From Argyresthia goedartella (Eukaryota > Arthropoda > Insecta > Lepidoptera > Argyresthiidae), in contig OX463809.1 of assembly GCA_949825045.1 (NCBI GenBank), forward strand, positions 1,267,501 to 1,331,500: 64,000 bases of DNA, read 5' to 3'. Both the position numbers and the translations under genes were made by a program. Below are positions 43,517 through 54,063 of the stretch, one piece after another (the first letter of the stretch is position 1; each line of letters begins with the position of its first letter). Below the pieces are notes generated by a model. It saw only the letters and a program-made list of their open reading frames with translations, was not told where the DNA came from and searched no databases.

Positions 43517-43906
43517 CGCCGCGCGTGCTGACCCGGAAGTGACCTCGCGCGGGGGAGCTGGCCAGCATCACGCCGCGCGTGCTGACCCGGAAGTGACCTC
43601 GCGCGGGGGAGCTGGCCAGCATCACACCGCGCGTGCTGACCCGGAAGTGACCTCGCGCGGGGGAGCTGGCCAGCATCACGCCGCGCGTGCTGACCCGGAA
43701 GTGACCTCGCGCGGGGGAGCTGGCCAGCATCACGCCGCGCGTGCTGACCCGGAAGTGACCTCGCGCGGGGGAGCTGGCCAGCATCACGCCGCGCGTGCTG
43801 ACCCGGAAGTGACCTCGCGCGGGGGAGCTGGCCAGCATCACGCCGCGCGTGCTGACCCGGAAGTGACCTCGCGCGGGGGAGCTGGCCAGCATCACGCCGC
43901 GCTTGC
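43517..43906. repeat. 54-bp GC-rich minisatellite, 7 copies plus partial
   Basis: Seven full units (43517-43894) of 'cgccgcgcgtgctgacccgg...' are followed by 12 bases of an eighth. Only one base difference is obvious (43625). Since 54 is a multiple of 3, several frames stay open as 18-residue repeats ('SSPARGHFRVSTRGVMLA' on the minus strand), but no start context or motif supports a gene. GC is far above the surrounding AT-rich DNA. Confidence 0.95.
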
Positions 43907-43929
43907 GTAAGACACGCTTTACATACATG

Positions 43930-44545
43930 CACTATAGGTGTGCGGGGCCTTAGGACGAGCCACCTACATCTATATTATATATACTATTAAACGAGGAATA
44001 TTTTTGTATGTTTTGAGTCCTCAGAAACGGCGTTAAGGGTTGTTGGGGACGACAAATCAATCTAACTCGGTCTCATAACTGCGAAAACGCATTCTCTCCA
44101 GTTTTCATGCATCATGTCATGTTTTCCGCATAATGAGATCGGTAATTTCACGTTATGAAAATGAATATAAGGCAGAAATTCCAATGATAAAAACAAAACA
44201 TCTTAATTCCAAGTTGAAAGACTGGTAGTTTCACTTTATTTCATTAAGAATTGCGTTTATATATTTTTACGGTTAATATAACATTTACCTGTATACATGT
44301 ACAAACTAACCTAGCTAATATATAAAAATTCAAATTTTAAACTAAAAAAAATGTCGTTCAAGTCGCCGCGCCGTCGAGTTGCAAAGTGCCCAACATGCTG
44401 GCACTAATACCTTGCTGAACAGTCAGACTGATCGCTTTGGCGAGGTTAGAGATCTTTGAAATCTTCTAGACTAGTCGAGCGTCGAGCCACGTGCTAAAAA
44501 TCTTACTTCATTTAAAAACATTACCGATTGACAGAGAAAGGTGAG
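43930..44545. other. No gene recognised
   Basis: AT-rich spacer between the minisatellite and the GGCC-repeat region. Confidence 0.4.
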
Positions 44546-44785
44546 GCCGGAGGCCGAGCCATTTGTGATTAAGTTACACCATAATAAATATTAGAACGAG
44601 GCCGAAGGCCGAGGCAAGCTAAACGAAAGCACACTATATCTAACAGAGGTGCGAGGCCGTGGGCCGAGCATTATGCTAAGAAATAACTATATGAAAGAAC
44701 GTTGCGACAGCAAACATTTAGTGAAGCGTCACGAATAACCCACTAATCGTCAGTGAAATTCAAGGCCCTAGGCCGAGCCATGTCT
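44545..44785. repeat. Dispersed 'gaggccgaaggccgag' units
   Basis: Four copies (~44541, ~44597, ~44649, ~44763) of a short GGCC palindrome-like unit sit in AT-rich DNA, 50-115 bp apart. Confidence 0.55.
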
Positions 44786-44839
44786 GATAATAATTATTGA
44801 GTTCATAAAAGTAGTAGCAGTAGTAGCAGTAAAAGTAGT

Positions 44840-45102
44840 CTCCTATAGACTCTCCGTCGACGGTCACTATCATGCAGGCATATCCTGGTTTCGTCCAAGA
44901 ACAGGACTCGGATCCTCTGCTCCAAATCCCAGTCTAAATGAACGCAAGCAAACGGAAGCCAGGCTTGTCGGTGGGCTGGAGACAATTCTGGTCCTGTGAC
45001 TGGCCTTAGTGGGGTCAAGTTCGCTTTTTTGAGTATTCGCCTCGTTGTCCACTTGCTGACAGCCTTCCCGCGAACTTCTCTGAGCTGCCGGTCAGGTGTC
45101 AT
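44840..45102 (-). pseudogene. Tc1-like transposase fragment
   Basis: 'RQLREVRGKAVSKWTTRRILKKANL' is the end of the paired-like DNA-binding region; 'FACVHLDWDLEQRIRVLFLDETRICL' is the first catalytic Asp block (DET) of Tc1 transposases, followed by 'HDSDRRRRVYRR'. The rest is missing: the frame then runs into a (CTA/CTG)n triplet tract that reads as poly-Leu (44803-44840). It is a dead scrap. Confidence 0.75.
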
Positions 45103-45610
45103 CCGTCACCTCTCACCGCGGCGGTCACGGCTTCCACTATTTGGCTGTTGCTGTTGTGCACCGTGGTACCCTCGGTAGGTAATAAATAACAAATAGTGAC
45201 AGTTGAGTTTACTTGATTTTTTATTCAGATTACGGTATAATTTGTTATTAAAAACAATGCCAAAATTTTTCAAATGTCCCAAAGACAGTATTGAGACAAT
45301 TCCGTGGCACACTTTATCAGCTATAAATCTTAATTCTTGGCAAGAAACATCAAGCAAAATAGTATAGTTTCTTCAAAGTTCCTTCACAAAAGACTTTTTG
45401 TTTTGCAAAAATAATAGGTTTCTTGGTAAATTTACTGCGACATAAGTATTCTAGCAGATTTTAGAAGACATTTTTGTTTCCACTTTTGAAATTAATAACA
45501 CAACTAATTTTTACTTGTGATTCGGTTAAGATGAAAGCAGAAGGTTTACCGAGACTATTACCGACTGATAAAAATTAATAACCCTCGTTAACAGCACGTA
45601 TGGAGAACCC

Positions 45611-45838
45611 ATTAGCGAGTGATATGGGTCGGTAGAACATGCTCATAGTTAATGCATTAGCGAGTGATATGGGTCGGTAGAACATGCTCATAGTTAATGC
45701 ATTAGCGAGTGATATGGGTCGGTAGAACATGCTCATAGTTAATGCATTAGCGAGTGATATGGGTCGGTAGAACATGCTCATAGTTAATGCATTAGCGAGT
45801 GATATGGGTCGGTAGAACATGCTCATAGTTAATGCATT
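45611..45838. repeat. 45-bp minisatellite, 5 copies
   Basis: Five identical units of 'attagcgagtgatatgggtc...' start at 45611, 45656, 45701, 45746 and 45791. The unit length keeps a 15-residue repeat open on the minus strand ('MSMFYRPISLANALT'), probably by chance. Confidence 0.95.
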
Positions 45839-46019
45839 TCCGATTGAAAAGTCTACCTTTTATCAACTTTAGGGTACCGCGGTACAAACGTGTAAAGTGT
45901 GAGTCAACTTCCATTAAGGCTTCTATTTATTTGTAAACAATGAACCAACAAAGTTGGTTTGTGGCTCAAATTAATTTTTAATAAAATATGTAAGTATCCA
46001 TCATAAACTATTATCAAAC

Positions 46020-46090
46020 CTTTATTGCACTCAATATTTGCATGACAGGTGTAAATGTTAAAAACGAATGTACAAAAGCAGGCTTATATC
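46020..46090 (-). repeat. LINE 3'-tail remnant
   Basis: 'tttattgcactcaatatttgcatgac...gtacaaaagcaggcttatatctaag' resembles the 5' side of 59855-59925. Confidence 0.4.
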
Positions 46091-46204
46091 TAAGTTGGCG
46101 TATGCGTTGACAACTTCAACACACCACAGTCCAGAGTAATCGTTTTAATTTTAACTTGTTACACGCGTTCCTGAGAAAAAGGACCTTGACATCGGCAGAC
46201 GGAC

Positions 46205-47130
46205 AATGAAGTGATGTGAACCCGGTAACTACAGACATATTTATAAAAGGACAGAGATTGGACCTTGTGCAGTCGACTGTCTTTTTGGGCATTACTTTAG
46301 ACGCCAAACTACAATGGGATCCTCATATAAATAAATTGTCGAACAGACTGAGTTCGGCAGCGTTCGCAGTTAAAAAAATTAGAGCTCTTACCGACGTAGA
46401 CACCGCTAGACTAGTCTACTTTAGTTACTTTCATAGTCTAATGACCTATGGTATTTTATTGTGGGGTCACGCTGCGAATGCTAATAGTATATTTATTCTG
46501 CAGAAACGGGCTGTTCGTGCAATTTATAGATTAGGGCCTAGAGTGTCACTGAGGGAAAAGTTTAAAGAAATCAATATTCTGACATTTGTGTCTCAATATA
46601 TCTATGACAATCTTGTGTATGTAAAAAGAAATATAACTAATTTTCAGAAGTACAGTGATATACACAATTTTAATACTAGAAATAAAGACAAGTTGGTTGC
46701 TTATGTAAGCCGACTACATAAAATTAGTAATTCTTTTAAAGGCAATTGTATACGCTATTACAATAAGGTCCCTACTGATATTAAAAACTTACCTTTAGAC
46801 AAGTTTAAAATAATAATAAAACAGAAATTGTATAAAAAAGGTTACTATAGGATATCTGATTACTTAGAGGACAGATGTCCATGGGAATAGATTGTTTGAG
46901 TAACAGGCTGTTTCGATATATAATTAGCATTCATTTTGTAATTTGACAATATTTTATTTAAAAAAGGAAACGCAAAAGATGCGACGACTGTGGAGTTTCT
47001 TCGGTGAGCTCTTCTCCACAGATTCCGCCATTGTGTTAGTGAACTCACCCAAAAAAATGTAATGACGGATCTAAGTGATGTAACAACATCCTATGGAAAT
47101 AAATGATTTTTGATTTGATTTGATTTGATG
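46205..47130 (+). mobile_element. 5'-truncated Jockey-like LINE with (TTTGA)n tail
   Basis: It is the same family as 9510-11018. It begins inside the RT thumb region, carries a complete C-terminus and 3' UTR, and ends 'gatttttgatttgatttgatttgat'. Confidence 0.8.
46216..46890 (+). CDS. Jockey-like LINE polymerase, C-terminal 224 codons
   Basis: It is open throughout: 'STVFLGITLDAKLQWDPHINKLSNRLSSAAFAVKKI' and 'SYFHSLMTYGILLWG', ending 'SDYLEDRCPWE', parallel to the 9.9-11 kb copy. The catalytic RT motifs are upstream of the truncation, so the product would be inert. The ATG at its start is internal to the parent ORF. The bases at 46531-46612 recur almost exactly at 62411-62490. Confidence 0.8.
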   Translation: MNPVTTDIFIKGQRLDLVQSTVFLGITLDAKLQWDPHINKLSNRLSSAAFAVKKIRALTDVDTARLVYFSYFHSLMTYGILLWGHAANANSIFILQKRAVRAIYRLGPRVSLREKFKEINILTFVSQYIYDNLVYVKRNITNFQKYSDIHNFNTRNKDKLVAYVSRLHKISNSFKGNCIRYYNKVPTDIKNLPLDKFKIIIKQKLYKKGYYRISDYLEDRCPWE

Positions 47131-47640
47131 CCATAAAGGTTTCTTTTTTCCTTTTAAGATACGGAACGCTACAAATGGCAACATTTGCACCTTTTTATAT
47201 GATAAAAGATATGGTTTATTTAATAAAACACGTAGAAAACGGACCATTATTTGGAAGGTGTTACATTCGTTACGCCACCTTTCCTTCAATTCAATTGACA
47301 TTGACATCGTTTGATGTTTTATTTGTCCCGACTATAATACGATTCCTGAAAAATACTCGTATCGTGTTACCATCTTTTGAATATAATAAACGTTTGTAGA
47401 AAACGTTTCTGTACTGAAAATGACTTAAACCAGAGGCTGTATTTGACGTAAAAAATAATAATTAACATTGTTACAAAAGGCAAATGCAAAAAAACTAAGC
47501 CATCGCTGGAAGACTGAAAATTTCCAACACAAACAGAATGTCTCAACTTAACTGGCTAGTTTTTCTGATAGTACCTTGTGTTTGAATTAGTCAGGCATCC
47601 TATTTTAATTTACTACTTTATTTCACTGAAAACAAACTAC
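47131..47640. other. No gene recognised
   Basis: Spacer; two short opposing frames without motifs. Confidence 0.35.
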
Positions 47641-47965
47641 AGACTGGTAAATGAAATGATATGTGCAAAGACTAGCTTATCTCTAACAAAAGATTTCTTC
47701 CAGTAAACCAAGAATGCACGGGACATTATAAAACAACAGGTTGACCTATGTGCACAACATCATATCATTACCATCACCATGCTAAACCCATATCAATCCA
47801 CCGCTGCAGCTGGGCAAAGGCCTCTTCTGTATAGTGCCAATCCGCACGGTCCTCTGTGCCAACAGCATCCATTGAGATCCTGCCGACTTGATGATATCTT
47901 CGGACCTTCGGGCAGGTCTGCCCTCTGGCCTGGTCTCTCCCCTTGGCCACCACTCTGTGACTGCC
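47640..47965 (-). repeat. LINE 3' tail joined to a Lepidoptera-type repeat
   Basis: 'gactagcttatctctaacaaaagatttcttccag' and 'ttgacctatgtgcacaacat' match the LINE UTR at 59900-60005. From 47763, 'accatcaccatg...ccaccgctgcagctgggcaaaggcctctt' is a relative of the 'ccactgctgggcataggc' block. Confidence 0.5.
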
Positions 47966-48064
47966 TGGTCCACCGTAATAAAAAAAAATACTACTTACCA
48001 ATAACTACGTTAATACTAGAAATATAGTTATAAATCACTTTACTTCATTTACTCTGCTTGTTTC

Positions 48065-48275
48065 TCCTTTGATATGATAAAGATGTTTTTTTTCGAATCC
48101 ATTTACTCCACTATCAAGACATCTACCGTATTTTGCGTTAAAGTTTATTGAGTATTTGATTTAGATTCTCACTGATGACATTTTCTCGATAGAATTTAAT
48201 TATGAAAAGACCTCTCAATTGTTTAATTTTTCCTGTAATTCAGAAATTCCAACTAATTTAATTGCAAAATTTCAT
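48065..48275 (-). repeat. Repeat Z, copy 2
   Basis: Inverse of 33485-33710 over ~200 bp ('attgagtatttgattta', 'tctcgatagaatttaattatgaaa', 'cctgtaattcagaaattcc'). Confidence 0.65.
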
Positions 48276-48774
48276 TCAAAATGTGTATAATTTGCATTCG
48301 TAAACTCTCTTTGAAAAACTTTTTGACAAAATAGCAGTTTATTTTTAAACAATTTTTATGTAGTTTGGTGCTACGTTATTTTAGTTTGAGTCGAGCGCAT
48401 TATTTGCGCTCTCTTTTATTTCTTATGAGGAAGCAATTAACGCTGTCACTTTCATTTACATTCTTATTCCTTTTATATATGTCACCGTAAGGTTATCAAA
48501 ACCTTTAGTTTATAAACTAACGCGTTAGATTGTAAACTATCGACAAATTGTAAACCAGACCGACAGGGCTCAAAATTTACGTTTCTTTTGTTCTTACATG
48601 TCAACATGGTTACATGGTGACATATATATTTTTTGTAGCACCTTAACTGTATTATGTTGGGAACTGTGAGTGATATGTACTCGTACAGGATAACTGACAC
48701 TCTCCGTTATTTATACACTCTAAGATACTTAATTAGCCATATTTGATTAACCTAGAATTTACTTATTTGGAAAT

Positions 48775-48945
48775 TAATAACGTGTGTATATACCTAAATG
48801 GTACACAAACTGTGATTGGTTATCCAGGGTGTAACAGAAAGGTGTGGTCATATTTGAAGGGGTTGTTAGTTGTACATAATTCTAAGCAACTTTCACTGTG
48901 AAACCAATTTGGTCAGCGCATCTTTATTTTGTGGTGCTGGTGTGG
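48775..48945 (+). repeat. Repeat W, copy 2
   Basis: Similar to 39960-40115 ('tttcactgtgaaacc..tttggtcagcgcatctttatttt'). Confidence 0.5.
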
Positions 48946-49259
48946 TTCCCGCTCTCCCAAAGTTGCAAGTTACTGAAACCTTTTATTTTTAACTAAAAGT
49001 TGTACGACTCGTCTTCCTTGACCGAAATCGGGAGTGGTACAGTCACGGAATGAGTGTTTATTGTTTGATGTTATTTGCTATTACTTGAGAGAACCAATTA
49101 GGTAAAAACATATTATTTTCAAGCTTCAATTATTATTATATACTATTATTATTCAGCAACACCACAGAGGAAGAAAGTCCTCTGTGGCAACACTGCGTAA
49201 GTTTAGACAAAAAGCAACGTTCTTCTGTATTACATCACCAAATAGGCGTTCATCAAATG

Positions 49260-49565
49260 AGGTGTGAACTGTCATCACCCTATTGGTCCCTCCTCCATAC
49301 AAATGAACTGACCGCTCGGCCCGAAATGTGTGGGGAAGTGAAAGATAAAGTTGCTCTGATCAACTTGTTCTCTCCGTGAAAGTTGCTCAGAATGATCTTA
49401 TTATACCCGTTTTCACTGAACGCAGTTTTTGCACCATTTAGGTATGTTCTCGTACAATTAATGAACGTTCCCGTTGTATTGTTACTGGATGTCAGATCCA
49501 ATATTGCCGTCCAAGGCTCGGGCAACGGCCTCGACCTCTCTGTAGCGAGTAACGGAATAACGGTT
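49260..49565 (-). repeat. Repeat Y, copy 2
   Basis: Inverse of 41755-42015 ('atgtcagatccaatattgcc', 'gcaacggcctcgac', 'cgagtaacggaataacgg', 'catcaccctatt'). Confidence 0.65.
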
Positions 49566-49574
49566 TTTATTTTT

Positions 49575-50130
49575 ATTTTTAGGGTTCCGTACCTTAAAAG
49601 GAAAACAAGGAACAAAGGAGCTGTGAAATATTCAAAATTCTAGGTACACGCAATTAAAAAAATACGACCGTTTATGACCCAAATTTGCTGAACTTGCTTA
49701 ATTTGCTTGATACTTGTAAGGGATTCAAATCCTATAAGGTGTTTCCGGTTGACCTCGGATCATGAAAATTGGCAAAAAGCAAGGTATTTATTACAGCATA
49801 TGTAAACGGAAAAATCCGAAAACTGTATATATCTGTCTGTCTCTCTGCCTATAACTCTTTCAAGACCCTTTTTTTCTCAAGAACGCGTGAAGGTATCAAG
49901 TTAAAACTAATAAGAATTGCTCAAGTCTGTAAGTCTCTTAAAGTAGTGAAAAATCAACCATATAGGTCAAGGCGATCCAAAAATATCGCCGTTTATGTCA
50001 CAATTATTAAAACCTACAGGGTACTTATCATTGACCTAGAAATTTAGCAAAAAGCAAGGCCTTCACAAATAAAGGATAAAATCCGAAAACCGTAAATTTG
50101 TAATTTGGTTCCAAAAAAAGTTTTATGTGA
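49575..50130 (+). repeat. Lepidoptera-type repeat ('agggttccgtacc')
   Basis: It starts 'tttagggttccgtaccttaaaagg' and contains two tandem relatives of 'caagacccttttt.ctcaagaacgcg' and 'tgacctagaa', the same family as 34565-36062. Confidence 0.6.
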
Positions 50131-50224
50131 AAATACATACCATAACTACTATGGTATGTATGTACTATAAGTATGTAGAGCCTATCGTAAAAGTATCTAA
50201 AATCTTCCGTGGTTTACCCTCATC

Positions 50225-50375
50225 TGTGTTATCAATCACCAGACCACGGAAGCTGTTCACTATCACTGTCACCCACACAGGAGATGTAGGTTCGAATCCC
50301 GGTGCTGACCCCGCATCTATGCCTCTGCCACATCTTATGGGAAAAGGGGTCGCGCTGTGTATGTTACTGTACAAT
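50225..50375 (+). repeat. tRNA-like SINE
   Basis: The B-box-like GGTTCGAATCCCGG at ~50290 is followed by a 'tgctgaccccgcat...ttatgggaaaaggggtcgcgctgtg' body. The A-box side is degraded. Confidence 0.5.
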
Positions 50376-50631
50376 TGCTAACTGTTATAGTAATACGTAC
50401 TTAATTTATACTAGCTGCCCGTGGGCACGGTTTCGCATACGCGTTTTTAGGCTTTTCATAGTTTACCGCGATATCCCCCCTCCACCCAACCTCATTCCGA
50501 CTTCATGTCATAACAAGCCAACGAGTTAGATTTGCATGGAGCTCTTGTAACCCGCAGCTATTTATTCATAGTTTACCGCCAGAAAATTGTACGTCTCTTT
50601 AAGTTACCTAAGCATCATCATCCTCATCATC

Positions 50632-50957
50632 AGCGACACTGTAGTGCGTCGGGCATGTTCGCCGACGCCAGGGTCCCTGATTTCTTCTCCCTCTCGAGAT
50701 CCAGGATTGCAGGTTTCTGGGCATCCCTTCGACAGTCCGGCAATGGTATCCTAGGGATAGTAGTAAATAACATCTACAGGAACAACATCCTGCAACACTG
50801 GGCCTCCGTGCACCGAGAACCTAATAGGAAATAGTTTTAGCTTTATCTTAGTTTTATTTAATTTAATTGATATTATTTTATGTTATTTAATTTTACTATG
50901 GATCTAAGCTATTGTGCAAATGGACTGAAATAAAAGCTTTATTATTATTATTATCAA
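50632..50957 (+). pseudogene. 3' end of a LINE related to the 13.4-17.7 kb element
   Basis: 'CSASGMFADARVPDFFSLSRSRIAGF' parallels 'CSASGMFAEARVDGFAAIIRNRVASL' in the intact ORF2. The coding end (stop ~50834), a short UTR with AATAAAAG and an (ATT)n tail remain. It is 5'-truncated to ~65 codons. Confidence 0.75.
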
Positions 50958-50989
50958 CTTAGTTCATATCGATAAAATTTTGTTGATTT

Positions 50990-53850
50990 TGTAATGGTAC
51001 ACGAGAGTCAGTACATTTGATACTTCATTTTGCGTGACAGAGGGCTAGCCCATCGCCGCGCTGTTTTGAATACGAGAATCGGTTCATATAACGTTTGGGG
51101 TTTTGCGTAGCTCAGGGTAAGTTAGCAAAAAACAATGAGCCGACGCGTGGCTTGGTTCCAGGAACAGAGTTCAGGTCAGGTTTTTTTGTCGCATTCCTGC
51201 GAGATGTGTAGGGATCAGAGCCGATTTGGCTGCGCGTTGAAGGAATTATGAATAACTAAATAATAGAAGGTTATTATGGAACGATACGGAGAAAGCTATT
51301 ATGTTGATTGCAAATATACAATTGCGGTTGAGGTATGAGATGGTGAGTTTGACACGACTAGTATGAATAGCATTCTAGTGGTCTTTGTTTCGCGCGCTAG
51401 CGGTCGGGAAGGCTTAATTAATCGCAACAAGCTTTATGGTCAGCGATCAACAGATTTTGTGTATCGGCCATACCGAATGACTTGAGTGATAACCTACGGT
51501 TGATCATAGTGAATATGCGTACACACAATTTGTAGAACGGCGGATCTGCATAGCATGGTTGAAATTATACCCTGTGTAGTTAGTGATAAGAAGCTTCGCT
51601 TGGGCAGAGCGTGTTCGCAAGGGACGCCATTTTTTTTTCAGACATGTGGGGTGTATAAATACGATTGCGGGGGAAGGGAGAGCATTTTGAGGGCGAAGCT
51701 CGGGATCTAAAAGACCTACGTGAGATCCCGCCTCACCTACGCGGCTCCGGCATGGTACGCCCTGTGCTCGGAGACGAACAAACGGAGACTCCGAGCCCAA
51801 GAGAACCTCTCTCTGCGTACCATCGTCGGCGCCCCCCGCTACGTGAGGAACGCGACAATCCAGAGGGACCTAAGATGGGAAACCGTGGACCAGTTTGTCC
51901 AGAGGCTGGCGAAGGGCATGTTCGCGCGTGCGGATGCTTCACATCTTCCGCACATCGCCGAACTGGCGCCGCACCACGCGCGCCCGCCCGACCGCCGCCG
52001 CCTGCCACGCGACCTGGTTGCCTAGCCGGCGATCACCCACTGCACACCAGCGCCACATCAAGACCACCGCCCGCAGGGGCCATCCGATGACCTGTCCACA
52101 GGAGTGGACAGAGGCGATTCTTCGGGAAGAGGTCCGTCGACCTGACCCCGACTCCCCACGCCCCAGAAAGGGTGCGTGAGAAGATTATCAAGCAAAGGGA
52201 GAGCATTCAGTCTCAGCGTCAGATAAGAAGCTTCGCTTGGGCAGAGCGTGTTCGCAAGGGACGCCATTTTTTTTTTCAGACATGTGGGGTGTATATATGC
52301 GATTGCGGGGGAAGGGAGAGCATTCAGTCTCAGCGTCTAGCTACTGTGACAGTCGTCTTTCACGAGTTCTAAACAGTTTTGGTCTGCCGTGTTACGCGTC
52401 AGAACTGGTCGAATTGTGATTGCGAGTTTCAGTGGGTTTTCGTGAGTGTCTGAAGCGCCGAGATATACCTCGGTTCCCATCCTTTATATCTACCTACCCC
52501 AAATTCCAAAACTATCCTTGGGTCGTTAGATAAGAACTTGTAGGTAACTAATCTGAGTCTGAGTCTGGGCTTGGAGCGACCCTAAATTCCTTTTTCCTTC
52601 ACCATAGGGTTCCTGGATTGGCTCTTAGGATATTCGCGGGCTAATCCTCTCCTCATTCCTTTCGAGTAGCGAGTTTTGAAATTCCCACACACACAGTCAT
52701 TAAACATACAAGCACATTCAAATCAAACTCAACCATTTTCGAGTGGTGTCGATAATGGACGTGGTATAACACTAGGATTTTAGACCAGGCTAGACAGGAG
52801 TTTAGTTGCGGCTAAACCTAGGTTGGCAGGGCATAGGGAGACTGTTTGATCGATGAGGTTCCGCGGATGGAAATAACAAATTCAGAAAAAAGTTAAACCG
52901 GTGTCAACACAGATAACCTATCCTGTTGATATTTTGACATTTGAGTGTTGTCGGGGACGCGCGAAGAGATCAAATTACAGTCTAAAGTTCATTGTTTAGG
53001 ACCGGGTAGGTTGTTTTGCTTTGCCTTGGGTCAGGTTGGATTCAAGTTGCATCTTTAAATTAAATGTAAATTTCGCTGGAGGTCTAATGTGTAGGCTGAG
53101 TCAAATATATATGATTAGGCTCAGTCGAGGACGTGCTGAGGCTAGTGGAATTCATAGATCGGAATTTACCGAAGTATGCATTTCGCTATGGTGTGGATTA
53201 GATCTCCTAAAGCGCTAATGACTACGTTTCGATAACATCCAGCTCAAATTGCGCAGAGTTGAAGGTTTCAAAACGTTACGGACCTTTTGAGGTAACCGCT
53301 AGTTCAAACCCATTTCTGAAAATCAAATCGCAATTGTGTAAACCGGTCTTTTCGGATCGTTATTACCGTGAACTAATTATATAATTGGAACCACCACAAG
53401 CCGCTACTAGCGAGCACATGAAATATCATTGAGTACTCACGTCGTAAAACTACGACGGATATCTATACGATATCCCAAACAAATATTACAAAACGTGGTC
53501 GACCACTAAAAGAAGTTCCAAGCGCCCATATATACAAAAAAATAATGGTACCATCACACAAAATATAACAACGATCGATCTGGCGCAATACACCGCTGAC
53601 TGATGCGAATTACCGGCTTGCGGACATATATGCTTTCTCTGTCTAACTTGAAACTCTAAATTCCTGAACCAATCTTCCGCTCGACTATTGTACGCCTAAC
53701 GAACTTTTCAACAAACGAGAGATTCAGACTTATCATTCTTAACTTACAAATTTTACAGCTGAATCGGGACATCTCTTTTTGGGGTAGATAGAATAGACGA
53801 TCATAGCTACTGATAGCGGTGGCTCGACCTTAGCCGTTAATGCCGTTACA
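50990..53850 (+). repeat. 5' LTR (about 2.2 kb without insertions)
   Basis: It starts TGTAATGG and ends CCGTTACA, an inverse pair. It contains a ~116-bp tandem duplication beginning 'gataagaagcttcgc' (51585 and 52222) that the 3' LTR lacks, and a Jockey fragment inside the first duplicate. Its stretch to 53092 is matched by 58971-62404. Confidence 0.85.
51687..52194 (+). mobile_element. Jockey 3' fragment inserted in the 5' LTR
   Basis: The 508 bp are flanked by a perfect 13-bp target duplication AAGGGAGAGCATT (51674-51686, 52195-52207). They encode the last ~100 residues of the Jockey polymerase (51720-52025; 'LTYAAPAWYAL', 'IVGAPRYVRN', 'FARADASHLPHI') and a 3' UTR ending 'gtgagaagattatcaagc'. 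It is the same family as 22821-23088 and probably 17752-20085. Confidence 0.9.
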
Positions 53851-53857
53851 GATTTTC

Positions 53858-53875
53858 TGGTGCCGACACCGAAGG
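53858..53875 (+). promoter_or_regulatory. Probable primer-binding site
   Basis: TGGTGCCGACACCGAAGG lies 7 bases after the LTR end. TGG matches the CCA end of a tRNA; I cannot name the tRNA. Confidence 0.5.
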
Positions 53876-54063
53876 ATATCCTAGATAGTCTGATACCTAG
53901 ATATTCTAAAAGAATCAAGGTCTAACGCGTTACTTTTAAAAATAACACAACGTAGAAACGATTTTAAACAGTTCAGTTTTGTAAATAATAAATAAGCAAA
54001 AAAAAGGGGCATTGTTTTTCACAATCCTTCGGACGAGCTACGGCGGTTTAGTGTTCAGGAATA

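Noticed and set aside
43517..43906. CRISPR array
   Set aside because: The units are contiguous identical tandem repeats without spacers, and the DNA is eukaryotic.
43449..43932. 159- and 140-codon ORFs across the 54-bp array as a repeat protein gene
   Set aside because: Three frames on both strands are open only because the unit length is a multiple of 3 and lacks stops; there is no start context or flanking domain.
45575..45826. 83-codon ORF of a 15-residue repeat
   Set aside because: Product of the 45-bp tandem array; no independent coding evidence.
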